Origin: Gluconobacter potus
GTDB taxonomy: Bacteria; Pseudomonadota; Alphaproteobacteria; Acetobacterales; Acetobacteraceae
Direction: 5' to 3'
Assembly (NCBI RefSeq): GCF_015244705.1
Contig: NZ_JABCQF010000007.1
Location: 86,152 to 150,151 of the forward strand
Length of the DNA stretch: 64,000 bases
Shown: positions 49,116-58,218 of the stretch, piece by piece
How positions within the stretch are numbered: position 1 is the stretch's first letter
How the letters are laid out: every line of letters begins with the position of its first letter
Notes under the pieces: generated by a model
The model's database searches: none
What the model saw: only the letters and a program-made list of their open reading frames with translations
Told to the model about the DNA's origin: nothing
Program-made: the position numbers and the translations under genes

Positions 49116-50761
49116 CAGGTCTGTCCTTGCGCGTTAATGAGGGGGAGCGTGCGGCGCAGTTCATTGTGAATGTCCTGCGCGAGTTGCTGAGGGTTGTTGG
49201 TGTCCGTGTGAATGTGGATGTCGCCCACATGGACCTGCGTTGAGTTGCCGGCCACCGCGCCGCTCGTTGCGCTTGCCGCCTGCTGAGCCAGCGCATAACG
49301 GTAGGTGTCTTCCATGCCGTTTTGATTGGCAGGACGTTCATTGAACTGACGGACTGCGCTGGTAGCGTCGGCGATCGAGATATTCGGAGAAGACAGGATG
49401 CGGCCTGCGGACCGTGATCCTGCATCGTCACCGGATTGCATTTCCAGCCCATAAGCCCGAACCTGGTCGGCGAAGTTTGCAGACCGCACATCGATGCCGA
49501 ACCGGCGCTTGATGGCATCTGCCCGATCGGCGTGCCACTGGCCGATGCCAAAGGCCTTCCCACCGTCGCCTACGCGCGTCGGATCGAACCCGCTTTCCTG
49601 TGCGATATTCCCGATGATGCCCAGAGCCGCATTGCGCGAGTATCCCATGCCCTGCAGAATGGACATGGCCTGCCGTGCATCTCCCTTCTGCCGATCGCCG
49701 AAGAACCAGCGGACAGCGCCCGTGTCGCCCAGATGCTTTTGCGCCCATTTCTCTACAGGACCCCCAGTTGCCGTCGGCTCCCACAAGGCTGCCGCTCCGG
49801 CGACCACCAGGTTTCCCTTGCTCAGGGCACCGGGGAGGCGGGTGAGGGCAAGCAGCCCACGACTTGCGGAGAGGATGCCCAAGGCGGAGACGAGCGCTCC
49901 GACGGCCGTTCCCATCCCAACAATCCCGAGCGTGACCTCAGCGACTTCCTTCGCAAGGTCCGGGTTCGCCTTCTCCCAGGCGGTGATCTTCGTCACCACG
50001 CCGTCAATGGCCGGCGTCAGGTCGCCGAGGATCGCGCGGCCCAGCCCTTCCGTCGTGGTGGTCAGGTCCACCCAGTCTTTCAGGAGTTGCTGGCTGTCCC
50101 GGATCTGGTCGGGTGTCGGGCCGGCATTTTTGAACTGGCTCTGGAGCTTGTCGAAGGCAGCCGTTGTCTGATCGATCAGGTTGATCTCGCCCGGCCCGAT
50201 GCCAAGCTGGGACAGAAGCGTGTTCTTGACGCCCTGATCCATGCCCTGCGTGGAGCGGTTGAGCTGCTGAAGGATATCCTGCCGGATATGGCCGTGTGCG
50301 TCTGTATAATTCCGAACGCCAAGCTGACCCATGATGCGCTGCAGGTTCCCGGCCTGCGCCGGATCGACGAGCATCCCCTGCATGGCCTGAAAGGAGGCGC
50401 CGACTTCCTGGGCGGAACCACCAACGGCCATGACTGCACGCTGCATCTGATACAGCTTGTGCGGGTCCATATCGAGCCGCTGCGCCATATAGCCGAGCTC
50501 GGCATTGGAGCGGGTGATCTCTGACGTGAAGGCCTTGAGCGTCCGGCCACCCGTGAAGACGGCCAGCAGGGCAAGCGCTTCCGTGCGGGCGCGGGAAAAC
50601 CCGTCCGCCGCCCCCTTGCCGCTCTCGGTGAGGGCGCTCTGTGTCCTGGTGGCGCTGCGCTCGACCTGGTCCAGACTCTTGGATGCCTGCTGCGCGCCTT
50701 TGGCGACGCCCCGCCCGTCAAGGCCAAGCTGAATGACAAGACTGTCGATGACGTTCGCCAT
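49115..50761 (-). CDS. Tape measure protein with tail-lysozyme domain
   Basis: A 548-residue protein. Residues 1-60 are the tape-measure N-terminus (IDSLVIQLGLDGRGVAKGAQ). A helical part follows, then membrane-like stretches (LGIVGMGTAVGALVSALGIL) at about 275-310. From about 355 to 500 lies a phage-tail lysozyme domain (AALGIIGNIAQESGFDPTRV, KAFGIGQWHADRADAI) with the probable catalytic Glu in AQESGF. The C-terminus has HVGDIHIHTDTNN. The short length implies a short tail. The enzyme domain would open the cell wall on entry. Confidence 0.8.
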   Translation of the reverse strand: MANVIDSLVIQLGLDGRGVAKGAQQASKSLDQVERSATRTQSALTESGKGAADGFSRARTEALALLAVFTGGRTLKAFTSEITRSNAELGYMAQRLDMDPHKLYQMQRAVMAVGGSAQEVGASFQAMQGMLVDPAQAGNLQRIMGQLGVRNYTDAHGHIRQDILQQLNRSTQGMDQGVKNTLLSQLGIGPGEINLIDQTTAAFDKLQSQFKNAGPTPDQIRDSQQLLKDWVDLTTTTEGLGRAILGDLTPAIDGVVTKITAWEKANPDLAKEVAEVTLGIVGMGTAVGALVSALGILSASRGLLALTRLPGALSKGNLVVAGAAALWEPTATGGPVEKWAQKHLGDTGAVRWFFGDRQKGDARQAMSILQGMGYSRNAALGIIGNIAQESGFDPTRVGDGGKAFGIGQWHADRADAIKRRFGIDVRSANFADQVRAYGLEMQSGDDAGSRSAGRILSSPNISIADATSAVRQFNERPANQNGMEDTYRYALAQQAASATSGAVAGNSTQVHVGDIHIHTDTNNPQQLAQDIHNELRRTLPLINAQGQT

Positions 50762-50768
50762 GATGGCC

Positions 50769-50900
50769 CTAGCTTTTGTTGTATGCCGTGACCATTGCGG
50801 CTTCCCACATCAGGAGCATGTCCTCGCTGTCATAGATGGTCATCAGCTCATGAAGGGTCGCCATCCGTTCCCCGATGACGACTGCCACGAGCCGGGACAT
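50769..50900 (-). CDS. Small ORF after tail chaperone; possible -1 frameshift partner (GT-like)
   Basis: Gives 43 residues from ATG 50900, ending 8 bases before the tape-measure start. The product is acidic and helical (ATLHELMTIYDSEDMLLMWE), as in the T part of lambda-type GT chaperones. It lies in the -1 frame relative to the upstream chaperone. That frame stays open back across the A-rich stretch AGAAAAAC (about 50916-50924), so it could be made as a fused extension by -1 slippage. It may also be translated on its own. Confidence 0.5.
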   Translation of the reverse strand: MSRLVAVVIGERMATLHELMTIYDSEDMLLMWEAAMVTAYNKS

Positions 50901-50902
50901 GT

Positions 50903-51379
50903 TTACCGGGACGGCTGTTTTTCTGGGGCTACTGCCGAGATCAGGGCCGCCGCGAGCGGGGAACTCTGGAAGATCGCGGCCTTGAAAAAAACCACGTGAA
51001 GCTTGAACGCCTCCGAGCGAAGATCAGTGAGGGTCTGCGGATCCGAGATGTCTGCTTCGAGCAGGGGGGATGCGAGTTCCGATTGGCCGCGCTTGATCTT
51101 CACGCATTGCAGAAGCTGATCGAACGCCTTGTCACAGGCCTCATCGTCCACATTGGCGAAGATGGTCATCGACATGGACGCAATGCCCAGGATGCCTTCT
51201 TCCATGGCCTTGCGGACTGCCTGATCCAGCATGGCATCGGACATCTTGTTCGTGCTCTGGATCACCGCCTTGGAGAGATGCCGGGCCCACTTGTCCGCAG
51301 CGAAGGCCGGCATCCGCGTGATGACGAACTTCTTGCCCGCGTCCTCACCAGAGGCGGGGCTCCATTCAATGCTTTTCAT
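50903..51379 (-). CDS. Tail assembly chaperone
   Basis: A 158-residue helical protein between the tail tube gene and the tape measure, the fixed position of tail assembly chaperones. It begins SIEWSPASGEDAGKKFVITR. The middle (AMLDQAVRKAMEEGILGIAS) and the TLTDLRSEAFKLHVVFF part are typical of the group. It should coat the tape measure during tail assembly. It overlaps the tube gene by one base and is followed by a small -1 frame ORF. Confidence 0.7.
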   Translation of the reverse strand: MKSIEWSPASGEDAGKKFVITRMPAFAADKWARHLSKAVIQSTNKMSDAMLDQAVRKAMEEGILGIASMSMTIFANVDDEACDKAFDQLLQCVKIKRGQSELASPLLEADISDPQTLTDLRSEAFKLHVVFFKAAIFQSSPLAAALISAVAPEKQPSR

Positions 51380-51816
51380 CAGATACCTGCCGGGAAGACC
51401 TGGCCCCAGAGAAAGGTGAAAGCCCGGGCTTCAAGCACCGTCCCGCCATTCGGAGCCACAGAGCCGGTCATCATGGCGCCGTTCGTGAAAGTGTATTTGC
51501 GCGAGGTGGCCGGAATGGTCAGCTCTGCCCCGAGCGAGACGGGCGTCTTGGTCAGGGTCTGCTCTTCCAGGATCGCTTCCATATAGGCCAGAGAGGCGGA
51601 AGAGGCCGAGAAGGTGAGGGTCTGACTGACCGGGCGCGGCACCCAGCCGAAATTCAGATGCGCGTCGATGGACATCTGGGATTCCAGCATCTCAAGAGCT
51701 TCCTGCTCCCATCCACGGTCCGAGCCCCAGTTCTCCAGAACGATCGGCGCATCAAACAGGGACGAGATCGTCAGCGTGTAGACGGCATTGGCCGAGGTGA
51801 TGATGTTGGTGGCCAT
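51379..51816 (-). CDS. Tail tube protein (DUF3277-like)
   Basis: A 145-residue beta-rich protein with NAVYTLTISSLFDAPIVLEN, an MDAHLNFG-like region (SIDAHLNFGWVPRPVSQTL) and FTFLWGQVFPAGI. It follows the DUF3383 sheath gene directly (TAATG overlap), as tube proteins of the DUF3277 family do in contractile phages. It forms the inner tube through which DNA passes. Confidence 0.75.
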   Translation of the reverse strand: MATNIITSANAVYTLTISSLFDAPIVLENWGSDRGWEQEALEMLESQMSIDAHLNFGWVPRPVSQTLTFSASSASLAYMEAILEEQTLTKTPVSLGAELTIPATSRKYTFTNGAMMTGSVAPNGGTVLEARAFTFLWGQVFPAGI

Positions 51817-52928
51817 TACTGAACCTCAATCGATGCAAGGTTGATGCTCTGGACGCTCTGGCCGTCGGTGTACCAGAACTTGCAGGGCGGAGAGGTTCGC
51901 GCCACCCGGCTTGAAGCCGGTGCGGTTGAGACGTTGGGCTGGAAATACCAGCCGCGCGTCTGGAGCGTGCCGGAGATCGAAATTCCGGCTGCGTTGTCGA
52001 CCTCAAGAGCCTGTGCGGCGGTAAGGGTGACCCCGGCACGGATCGCCCCGAACGCGAGCCCCTGATTGATCGTGTCCTGCACGGCGGCGGACATCAGCGC
52101 ATCCCCCTGCACGTTGTAGGGGATCTGACCAGCACTCAGGAGCAGGGTCAGGATGTCGGACTGGAAAGACGCGTTCAGCCAGACCTGGTTGATGTAAGTG
52201 TCAGCCCAGAGGAACTGCCCCGACACCTTGCCGCCACGCATGAACGTGAAACGTCCGAGGCCATTGGCATGCAGGCCGTAGAAGGAATATCCGTTGGTCG
52301 TGAGGGTAGACGCAGTCGTCCCGTCGCTTACCGTCGCAGTCAGGGAGGAGAACTGACGGCCGAACAGATTGTAGCGGCCATCCGTTGCGCTGTAATCCAG
52401 CGAGGCCATCCAGCCCAGAGCCGCGGCTGCGTCGAGCGGATCCTTGTAGAAGACGGTGGTGCCGTCGATGTCCTGCGCGCCCGTATCCCAGGCGACATAC
52501 CAGTACCGGTCCGCCTGTGTTCCAACCCAGGTGGCAATCGCCTGCTTGCCTGCCAGATCCGGTTCGAACACGGTCGTGAAGCCGGCAAAGTTCTGCGTGA
52601 GCGCGATCAGGTCCGTCAGATAGGTTGCAAAATCCGCGGTCGCCCCCTCTGCCGGGGCGGCCATTCCCGCGAAGCAGAGCGTGCTTGGCGTGTTCGTTGC
52701 CCCCTCGAAGCCTGCGAAATAGATCGCTGCCATCTGGGCTTCGATCGAGGCCGCCCCGAAGGCCGTGACGACATCAGATGCCAGCGTGTACTCGAGCACG
52801 GTCCCTGCGGGAACGACGGCCACGTTCTGGGTGATGATGAGGCCATTGATGAACGCCACGCCCCCGGCTGCGGCCAAAGCGCTGGGAGTGACAGAGACGA
52901 CTTGTGAAATAGGAATTCCGGCAGCCAC
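51816..52928 (-). CDS. Tail sheath protein (DUF3383)
   Basis: A 370-residue protein of the DUF3383 family, the contractile sheath of Pam3-like and related tails. Its opening is IPISQVVSVTPSALAAAGGV. It has the early strand GLIITQNVAVVPAG, a large middle (DRYWYVAWDTGAQDIDGTTV) and SGQFLWADTYINQVWLNASF near the end. The presence of a sheath defines the virus as a myovirus-like phage. It lies between the tube gene and the neck genes. Confidence 0.8.
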   Translation of the reverse strand: MAAGIPISQVVSVTPSALAAAGGVAFINGLIITQNVAVVPAGTVLEYTLASDVVTAFGAASIEAQMAAIYFAGFEGATNTPSTLCFAGMAAPAEGATADFATYLTDLIALTQNFAGFTTVFEPDLAGKQAIATWVGTQADRYWYVAWDTGAQDIDGTTVFYKDPLDAAAALGWMASLDYSATDGRYNLFGRQFSSLTATVSDGTTASTLTTNGYSFYGLHANGLGRFTFMRGGKVSGQFLWADTYINQVWLNASFQSDILTLLLSAGQIPYNVQGDALMSAAVQDTINQGLAFGAIRAGVTLTAAQALEVDNAAGISISGTLQTRGWYFQPNVSTAPASSRVARTSPPCKFWYTDGQSVQSINLASIEVQ

Positions 52929-52934
52929 TGGCTG

Positions 52935-53507
52935 TTACTCCTGCATTGTGGGACGGTTTGCCACGAAAGACTTAACGATGAGTTTCGTGGCGGACTGCTG
53001 AGGCAGCGTCGTGGTGAAATTGACCTGTGCTTTTAGATCCACGGACCAGGCGTCTTCGTACTGGCGCTCTCCGTTGACGAACTGCATCTGGCGGGGCTCG
53101 GACGAGTAGAGCGGGGCGAGTATGCCGCCATTCGCCGTGAGGAAGTCTGCGGCATAGAGATCACGCCACAGGGACTGAACCACAGAGAGCGCGTTGCCTG
53201 CCCCGTTACCGAACACTGACACCTGGATGGTCAGTTCGGTGGGCTCGACCACAATCCGTTCCGTGGCCGTGTAGGTGCATGAGTTCGTCGCCAGCCGCCG
53301 GCGCGCGATGAGGAACATGATGCAGTAGGGCCCAATGGGCTGGGCGGTCTGGTTCAGCTGCCCCTGCATGGTGTCTGTTCCGGCAGGGAGAACAGTTTTC
53401 AGCCATTCCCCAAGTGCCGTGTAAATCTGACTGTCCGTTGGCGCAGTCAGCAGAGTGGAGGTGGCTACGTTGGGGTTGTCTGGCGCGTCACCGCAACTTT
53501 GGACCAT
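52935..53507 (-). CDS. Neck/tail terminator protein (LIC_12616-like)
   Basis: A 190-residue protein. ATG 53507 is chosen because the open frame before it overlaps the preceding gene by more than 100 bases without likeness. The core IYTALGEWLKTVLP, then IMFLIARRRLATNS and ADFLTANGGILAPLYSS, fits the neck-terminator group that caps the tail at its head end. It is 7 bases before the sheath gene, the usual place. Confidence 0.65.
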   Translation of the reverse strand: MVQSCGDAPDNPNVATSTLLTAPTDSQIYTALGEWLKTVLPAGTDTMQGQLNQTAQPIGPYCIMFLIARRRLATNSCTYTATERIVVEPTELTIQVSVFGNGAGNALSVVQSLWRDLYAADFLTANGGILAPLYSSEPRQMQFVNGERQYEDAWSVDLKAQVNFTTTLPQQSATKLIVKSFVANRPTMQE

Positions 53508-53845
53508 TCGCCCATTCCCCATTCTTCGAGAGACTGCGTGACAAGCCAGTCGGAGCCATAAAAATTGATGATGTCGCCACCGCATTGAAGCGGCCGGTTC
53601 AGCCCTTTGATGCCACCAATGATGTAGACGGCGCGCATGTCGGAAGACTGGTTGACGCTCTGGATCTGCTGAAGGTCGGACGAGGAAAGCGCCTGAACCT
53701 CGATCTGCATCGCCAGCTCGATGATCCTGGGCGTCGTGCTGAAATCAGGGTTGTGCGTTACCCCATCCGAGACCTTCAGAACGGCCTCAATCTGGGGATT
53801 GACCACACCAGTGGCCGCGCCCGCGATGGCGAAGAGGTTAATCAT
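53465..53845 (-). CDS. Phage neck/tail-completion protein, conserved
   Basis: A 126-residue protein with a hydrophobic first helix (INLFAIAGAATGVVNPQIEA), RIIELAMQIEVQALSSSDLQ in the middle and IINFYGSDWLVTQSLEEW at the end. It is of the type found between the gp10-like protein and the terminator in contractile phages. It overlaps the gp10-like gene by 8 bases and the next gene by about 43. Probably a head-tail joining component; no precise name. Confidence 0.6.
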   Translation of the reverse strand: MINLFAIAGAATGVVNPQIEAVLKVSDGVTHNPDFSTTPRIIELAMQIEVQALSSSDLQQIQSVNQSSDMRAVYIIGGIKGLNRPLQCGGDIINFYGSDWLVTQSLEEWGMGEWSKVAVTRQTTPT

Positions 53846-54413
53846 CGCTCACCTCATACGAGACGCTGTTCAGAAGACGTCCGGACCAGACAAGAACCTT
53901 GCCATCAGGCGCAGTCTCTCCCGCTGCTACATCCTTGAGTGCCTGCCAGTAATCACCTGCGCCGTATTCGCCAGTCGGGAACCGCTGCTTGAGCAGGTTG
54001 GTGACCGGCGAGTTCGCGGGGCCATCGGTGCTGACGATCTGTTCTTTCACCTGATCCGAGATCATGCGCCCGACGATATCCAGCGCTTTATCCAGATCAT
54101 ATCCCGACTGCTTCAGGGCAGCGCCCATCAGCTTTCCCCACTCAGTTTGATGAGCGGCGATTGTCGCGCGCATGAAGGGACGGGGCGGGGCATGTTGTGT
54201 CCCGTATTCGTCCCAGAAGGCCACCTGCGCCACATAGGTGCCGTCAGGATAGGCCGCGTCCGGGAAGAAGCCGATCTCCACACTAGGCAGCCGGACCGTC
54301 CGGCGAAGGAGCGTGTTCAGGAGGCGTTTGAGGATGCCCCCCTGCGCGCCCTTGCCATAACCGGCCAACGTCTGCCGCAGCCGATCGGATCCCTGAATGA
54401 TTGACTTTGCCAT
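53838..54413 (-). CDS. HK97 gp10-like neck protein
   Basis: A 191-residue protein starting at ATG 54413 (ATGA overlap with the DUF4054 gene). It contains SVEIGFFPDAAYPDGTYVAQ, a variant of the gp10 core VAQVAFWDEYGTQHAPPRPF, then MRATIAAHQTEW. This 'EyGT..ipaRPF' pattern is typical of tail-completion proteins. It links head and tail. The longer frame upstream belongs to the other reading frame of the previous gene. Confidence 0.72.
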   Translation of the reverse strand: MAKSIIQGSDRLRQTLAGYGKGAQGGILKRLLNTLLRRTVRLPSVEIGFFPDAAYPDGTYVAQVAFWDEYGTQHAPPRPFMRATIAAHQTEWGKLMGAALKQSGYDLDKALDIVGRMISDQVKEQIVSTDGPANSPVTNLLKQRFPTGEYGAGDYWQALKDVAAGETAPDGKVLVWSGRLLNSVSYEVSDD

Positions 54414-54838
54414 CAGGGATAGGTCTGCCGCTCGACATAGGGAACATTGACGTACCGGGCCGTCCGGTATGGAAGCATGGCTTGCCAGAACATTGCGCCG
54501 TACTGGGTTTGCATAAACCATGCTGACGAAGCCGTCGTTGGCCCCATGTCGAAAGAAACGGAGACAGAGCCCCGGCTCGCGGAAGATGTGCGCCCGACGA
54601 CCCCCGCGCCATTCCCGCCTGCACTGACGGGCAGGTTGAGCGTAGCGATATGGGCCGTCAGGAGATAGAGCAGGAGCGTTCGCGTCGGTACGTCCTGCAC
54701 GACACTGGCGTCCGTGTTGTCGAGATAGAGCAGGCCGCCTTCCATGAAATAGAGAGAAGCCAGATCCTGATCGACGTTAGCCGCCAACGCGGGGTAGCGC
54801 TGCGACCATTCGTCATAATCGAATACCGCTACGCCCAT
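54413..54838 (-). CDS. Head-tail connector (DUF4054)
   Basis: A 141-residue protein: VFDYDEWSQRYPALAANVDQ, then LLLYLLTAHIATLNLPVSAG, SVSVSFDMGPTTASSAWFMQ and TQYGAMFWQAMLPYR. This is the DUF4054 pattern of the adaptor that sits below the portal. It lies between the 118-residue protein and the gp10-like gene, the normal order. Confidence 0.75.
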   Translation of the reverse strand: MGVAVFDYDEWSQRYPALAANVDQDLASLYFMEGGLLYLDNTDASVVQDVPTRTLLLYLLTAHIATLNLPVSAGGNGAGVVGRTSSASRGSVSVSFDMGPTTASSAWFMQTQYGAMFWQAMLPYRTARYVNVPYVERQTYP

Positions 54839-54842
54839 GACA

Positions 54843-55199
54843 TCAGGCCTCTACGGGCTTCACGCCCGGAGCAGGCTTGGCGGGGTCCAGCGGCTCAAGG
54901 CCGGTCTTGACACCTTCCTGTTCCTTGGCCTGTCCCTCGGCTTTCGTCGCCGTGGTCTGCATGAAGACGATGCTGTTCTTGATGAACACGCTGTCCTTAT
55001 GCTTGCCCGACCACTCGGCCCAGACGTCAGCCGGGATGGTCGTAAGACCATAGCCGCCGGTGACGACATGCGGAGCGCCCGGCTTCACGTTCGTCCCCTT
55101 GAGGACGAAACGCTGGCTGCCGACCTGGAGAACAAGGCCGTTCGGTATCTTGCAGCCGATCATGACTGCATTGCTGGTCGTGGTTTTGGTTTCACTCAT
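54843..55199 (-). CDS. Hypothetical phage head protein
   Basis: A 118-residue protein directly after the capsid gene (3-base gap). It has a beta-rich first half (AVMIGCKIPNGLVLQVGSQR, FVLKGTNVKPGAPHVVTGGY) and a Lys/Pro-rich end. Its conserved position behind the major capsid gene suggests a head or head-tail part; the NVKPG... pattern recalls proteins seen there in related phages. No function can be named. Confidence 0.55.
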   Translation of the reverse strand: MSETKTTTSNAVMIGCKIPNGLVLQVGSQRFVLKGTNVKPGAPHVVTGGYGLTTIPADVWAEWSGKHKDSVFIKNSIVFMQTTATKAEGQAKEQEGVKTGLEPLDPAKPAPGVKPVEA

Positions 55200-55202
55200 G
55201 GA

Positions 55203-56255
55203 TCAGATACCCGCCATCGTTGCTACGCCCAGAGGCATGTAGATGATTGCGCCCCAGGTTCCCTGAGACATCTTCTGTTCCCAGCCTGACAGGCCGGTGA
55301 CGATCGGATGCGTACGGAACTTCTCGGTGAACGCGGCCTCGGAGACAGGCTGACCTTCGATTTCGTCCGCGATCGCAATCATGGACTGAACCGTCATGCC
55401 GGTTTCGTCGCCGAACTCGACGGCCTCCACGAAGCGCAGGTTCTTATACTGCTTCGTGATCTGGTCCATCGCGGACAGGCCATACTGGTTTGGCTTCGTC
55501 AGCAGACCGGCGCGCGTCGGCGACAGGCCGATCGTGATCTTGGACTCAGTGGTAACGAGACCGCTGGACTGGGTTCGCAGCTCACCGATCAGGGTGATGA
55601 CGTCGTCCGTTGCCTCTTCCGGCGTGGCCGTCGTCCACGTCGTGCCGCCAGCCGTCTTCGTGGAAGCGGTAATGGACGCGGAGAGCGTCGGATCGTTCAG
55701 GTATCCGTAGTTGCGGAGACCGGCGATGCCATAGAAGTAGCTCTTGTTCTGGAACTTGTTCAGCTTCAGAACGGCGGAGCGGCGCAGACCGGCGACCCAC
55801 TGGAGACGGGCCTTCCCCGCCATCTCGATCTGGCGTTCGCCCCACTGGGCAATGCCCTGGTAGTGATAGGACTGCCGGTCCGGGAAGGACGGGTTGAGGC
55901 CGAACGTCCCGTTGTTGTTCCAGTCGCCGTAGCTGGAGACCTGACCGGTGCTCTCGATCATCGGGAAGATGGCCGTCGGCGTGGTCCAGTCGCCCTTCTT
56001 CACCTCGCCGTTCAGTTCGGCGCCGCGCATCGGGAAGAACGCCACTTCGATCAGCTTGGGATCGACGTAGGTTGCCATGAAAGCAGGGATGCCACCATTC
56101 GGCGAGGTGGACAGGACGGGGGCCGCGTCACCGGCCATGGCAGCGAGGGCCATGGCGTCGGTACGGAGAACGTCGTCGCTCGCCAGAAGGCCAGCGCCCT
56201 CCGGCATGACGAAGCCGCGATCCCGGAGGATGTCAAATTCGGTATCGAAGGGCAT
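55203..56255 (-). CDS. Major capsid protein (DUF2184)
   Basis: A 350-residue protein of the DUF2184 capsid group with HK97-like fold. ATG 56255 is preferred (TAATG overlap with the decoration gene), though an in-frame ATG at 56270 exists. Features are MATYVDPKLIEVAFFPMRGA, EVKKGDWTTPTAIFPM, SYGDWNNNG, AGLRRSAVLKLNKFQN and, near the end, PIVTGLSGWEQKMSQGTWGA. It forms the capsid shell. The neighbours (decoration before, connectors after) agree. Confidence 0.82.
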   Translation of the reverse strand: MPFDTEFDILRDRGFVMPEGAGLLASDDVLRTDAMALAAMAGDAAPVLSTSPNGGIPAFMATYVDPKLIEVAFFPMRGAELNGEVKKGDWTTPTAIFPMIESTGQVSSYGDWNNNGTFGLNPSFPDRQSYHYQGIAQWGERQIEMAGKARLQWVAGLRRSAVLKLNKFQNKSYFYGIAGLRNYGYLNDPTLSASITASTKTAGGTTWTTATPEEATDDVITLIGELRTQSSGLVTTESKITIGLSPTRAGLLTKPNQYGLSAMDQITKQYKNLRFVEAVEFGDETGMTVQSMIAIADEIEGQPVSEAAFTEKFRTHPIVTGLSGWEQKMSQGTWGAIIYMPLGVATMAGI

Positions 56256-56755
56256 TAGCGATGGTCCCATGTGCTGATCTTGATGGTTTCGCCTGCCGCC
56301 CCGGTGGAAGCGACATAGAACGGCGTCTCAACGGCCCCGGCGATGGTTGCCCCCGCAGCGCCTGTGCTGACGCTGCCGTCAGTCGTAGAGGCGAACACTT
56401 TCTGCCCACGCGTGGCAGCCGTGCTGCTGACTGCGTAGAAATCACCGGCGGCAAACAGGGACACCATGTATCCGCCCGGGATGACCATGGACGTCTCATC
56501 GTACAGATTGGCGATAAGAGCCTGCAGTTCGCGGTGAACAAAGCCGTCCGGGGCGGCCGTGTTGCCGGATGCCGGAGCGTTCAGGACGGTCTGGCCGTCG
56601 GCCTGGATCCACGCGAAGGCGGCAATGGTGACGCCAGCCGCACCGGCGACAAGCGCGCCTTCACCGGCGAGGACGTTGGCGGTCGGGTTGGCGGAAGCGA
56701 AGTCGCCCGGCACGCCAATGGCCGGCTCGACGTTGACTCGTGTCTGAAAGGTCAT
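56255..56755 (-). CDS. Capsid cement/decoration protein
   Basis: A 166-residue protein that is mostly beta strands rich in Gly, Ala, Thr and Val: RVNVEPAIGVPGDFASANPT, GEGALVAGAAGVTIAAFAWI, DETSMVIPGGYMVSLFAAGD and ATIAGAVETPFYVASTGAA. This is the structural cement protein pattern seen before DUF2184 capsids. It stabilises the head. The stop overlaps the capsid start by TAATG. Confidence 0.7.
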   Translation of the reverse strand: MTFQTRVNVEPAIGVPGDFASANPTANVLAGEGALVAGAAGVTIAAFAWIQADGQTVLNAPASGNTAAPDGFVHRELQALIANLYDETSMVIPGGYMVSLFAAGDFYAVSSTAATRGQKVFASTTDGSVSTGAAGATIAGAVETPFYVASTGAAGETIKISTWDHR

Positions 56756-56758
56756 GGG

Positions 56759-58177
56759 TTAGCCCTTGATCTGAACTGCTGCGAGGCCGGGAAACTTCTT
56801 GAAGAAGTCCACGCCGGAGGCGCTATCGGCTGCCATCGGGGCCGGAGCGGATGCCTTGGCCGACTGCTTGGCGTGCTGGTGAAACATGGCGCCGTATGCC
56901 GAACCGGGGATGCCGGTCAGGTCGTAGCCAAGCTGGCGCAGCGTGAAGCGGTAGACGCCCTCAGCGCTGTCCATCGTGACGTTGCCGACGAAAGGCTTCA
57001 CCTCGGACTGGGCCTTGGCGAGATCCTTCATGCTGGTCATCGTCTCGGCCTTGGCGCGGGCGACTGCAGCTTCGATGGAAGCATCCATGGCCTTCTTGTC
57101 TTCGGCCCGGCGCTCTTCATCAGCCTTGCGGGCGCCAGCGGCCTCGCGCTCACGGTCGGCGTCTTCCTTGCGTTTGCGCTCTTCGTCCGCCTTGCGGGTG
57201 GCTTCGGCTTCGCGTTCCCGGGCGGCTTCGTCCACCTCTTCGTCTTCGCCAGTGACGGACAAGGCGCCCATGCACTTCTCGACTTCATCGTCCGACAGGC
57301 CAGCGGCCTTCAGCTTGGCCCGGCGCTCGTCGTCCGTCTGCTCATCAGCGACTTCGGCGTCAACGTTCTCTGCGCCTTCGCTGCCCATGTTCTCGAACAG
57401 GGCCAGAACCTGGTCCATGATCTCATCCGGCACGCGGCCGCCAAGCAGGTCGCGGAGGGTATCAACGGCAGAGTCGCGCGTCGTGTCGTCGCAGTCGAGA
57501 GCCTTCTTCACGGCTTCGATATCGGCGCCCTGCGCAAGGTACGGGCGCAGCTTGGACAGGGCCGCACGCCGCGTGGCGCGGTTGTTCTTCGGCATGTTAT
57601 CTTGTCTTTCCACGTTGGGGGCGTTGTAAACTTGCGAGCCATCGTCGCCGATGACGGCATTGGGGACGCGAGGCGTACTGACCAGGGCAAGGTGATTGAA
57701 CTGGATGTCCACCATCTTCAGGGTGTAGGCCTCGCCGCCCACCGTCCCTGTTTCGGGAACAGCGCGGTATCGGTACCCGGCAGAGACGGAGCGCTTCACT
57801 CCACTCTCGATGTCGGCGATGGCCTGCTTTTCCCAAACCGAGAAGGACCCGATCAGGTCAGGATCCTTGAACTGGATGTTATCGCCGACCGCACCCACAG
57901 TAATCATGTATGGGTGGTCGTTGGCGGAAACCGGCTTATGCTCACTCAGGACCGGTTTCCCGGCGAAGGAAGCGGCCGCCGCTCTGAGGGCATCGGCGTC
58001 ACGGTAGACCTGATAGACCGTGTCCGGCTCAAGCCCGAGCTTTTCTGCGTCCGGGATCTCCCGGCCTAGATACGGCGAGACAATGGCCGCGCTCAGGATG
58101 CAGGTCTCAACGAAGAGATGCCCGTCCTGATCCAGTCGCCGGACGCTCTTGTCTAGCGCTATCTTCAGCTCGGCCAT
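56759..58177 (-). CDS. DUF2213 prohead protease fused to scaffold
   Basis: A 472-residue protein. Residues 1-190 form a DUF2213 domain ([55 protein letters not shown]), a prohead-protease-like part. A highly charged helical region follows (about 270-380), dominated by Glu, Arg, Lys and Ala ([20 protein letters not shown]), typical of a scaffold. The end is globular ([19 protein letters not shown]). Such fusions let the protease remove its own scaffold during head maturation. A hairpin lies just upstream of its ribosome site. Confidence 0.75.
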   Translation of the reverse strand: MAELKIALDKSVRRLDQDGHLFVETCILSAAIVSPYLGREIPDAEKLGLEPDTVYQVYRDADALRAAAASFAGKPVLSEHKPVSANDHPYMITVGAVGDNIQFKDPDLIGSFSVWEKQAIADIESGVKRSVSAGYRYRAVPETGTVGGEAYTLKMVDIQFNHLALVSTPRVPNAVIGDDGSQVYNAPNVERQDNMPKNNRATRRAALSKLRPYLAQGADIEAVKKALDCDDTTRDSAVDTLRDLLGGRVPDEIMDQVLALFENMGSEGAENVDAEVADEQTDDERRAKLKAAGLSDDEVEKCMGALSVTGEDEEVDEAAREREAEATRKADEERKRKEDADREREAAGARKADEERRAEDKKAMDASIEAAVARAKAETMTSMKDLAKAQSEVKPFVGNVTMDSAEGVYRFTLRQLGYDLTGIPGSAYGAMFHQHAKQSAKASAPAPMAADSASGVDFFKKFPGLAAVQIKG

Positions 58178-58200
58178 GTCATGCGTACCTCAATAAAAAA

Positions 58201-58218
58201 CCCCGCTCGACGGCGGGG
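58201..58218 (-). terminator. Minus-strand hairpin between head genes
   Basis: Stem CCCCGC with GCGGGG, loop TCGACG, then T6 and ATTGAGG on the minus strand, between the Mu F-like gene and the protease gene. It is in the middle of the late operon, so read-through or antitermination must occur. Confidence 0.7.

Noticed and set aside
56261..58069. 602-residue plus-strand open frame opposite the protease/scaffold gene
   Set aside because: Antisense of the charged scaffold region; no domain likeness and it crosses two real phage genes.
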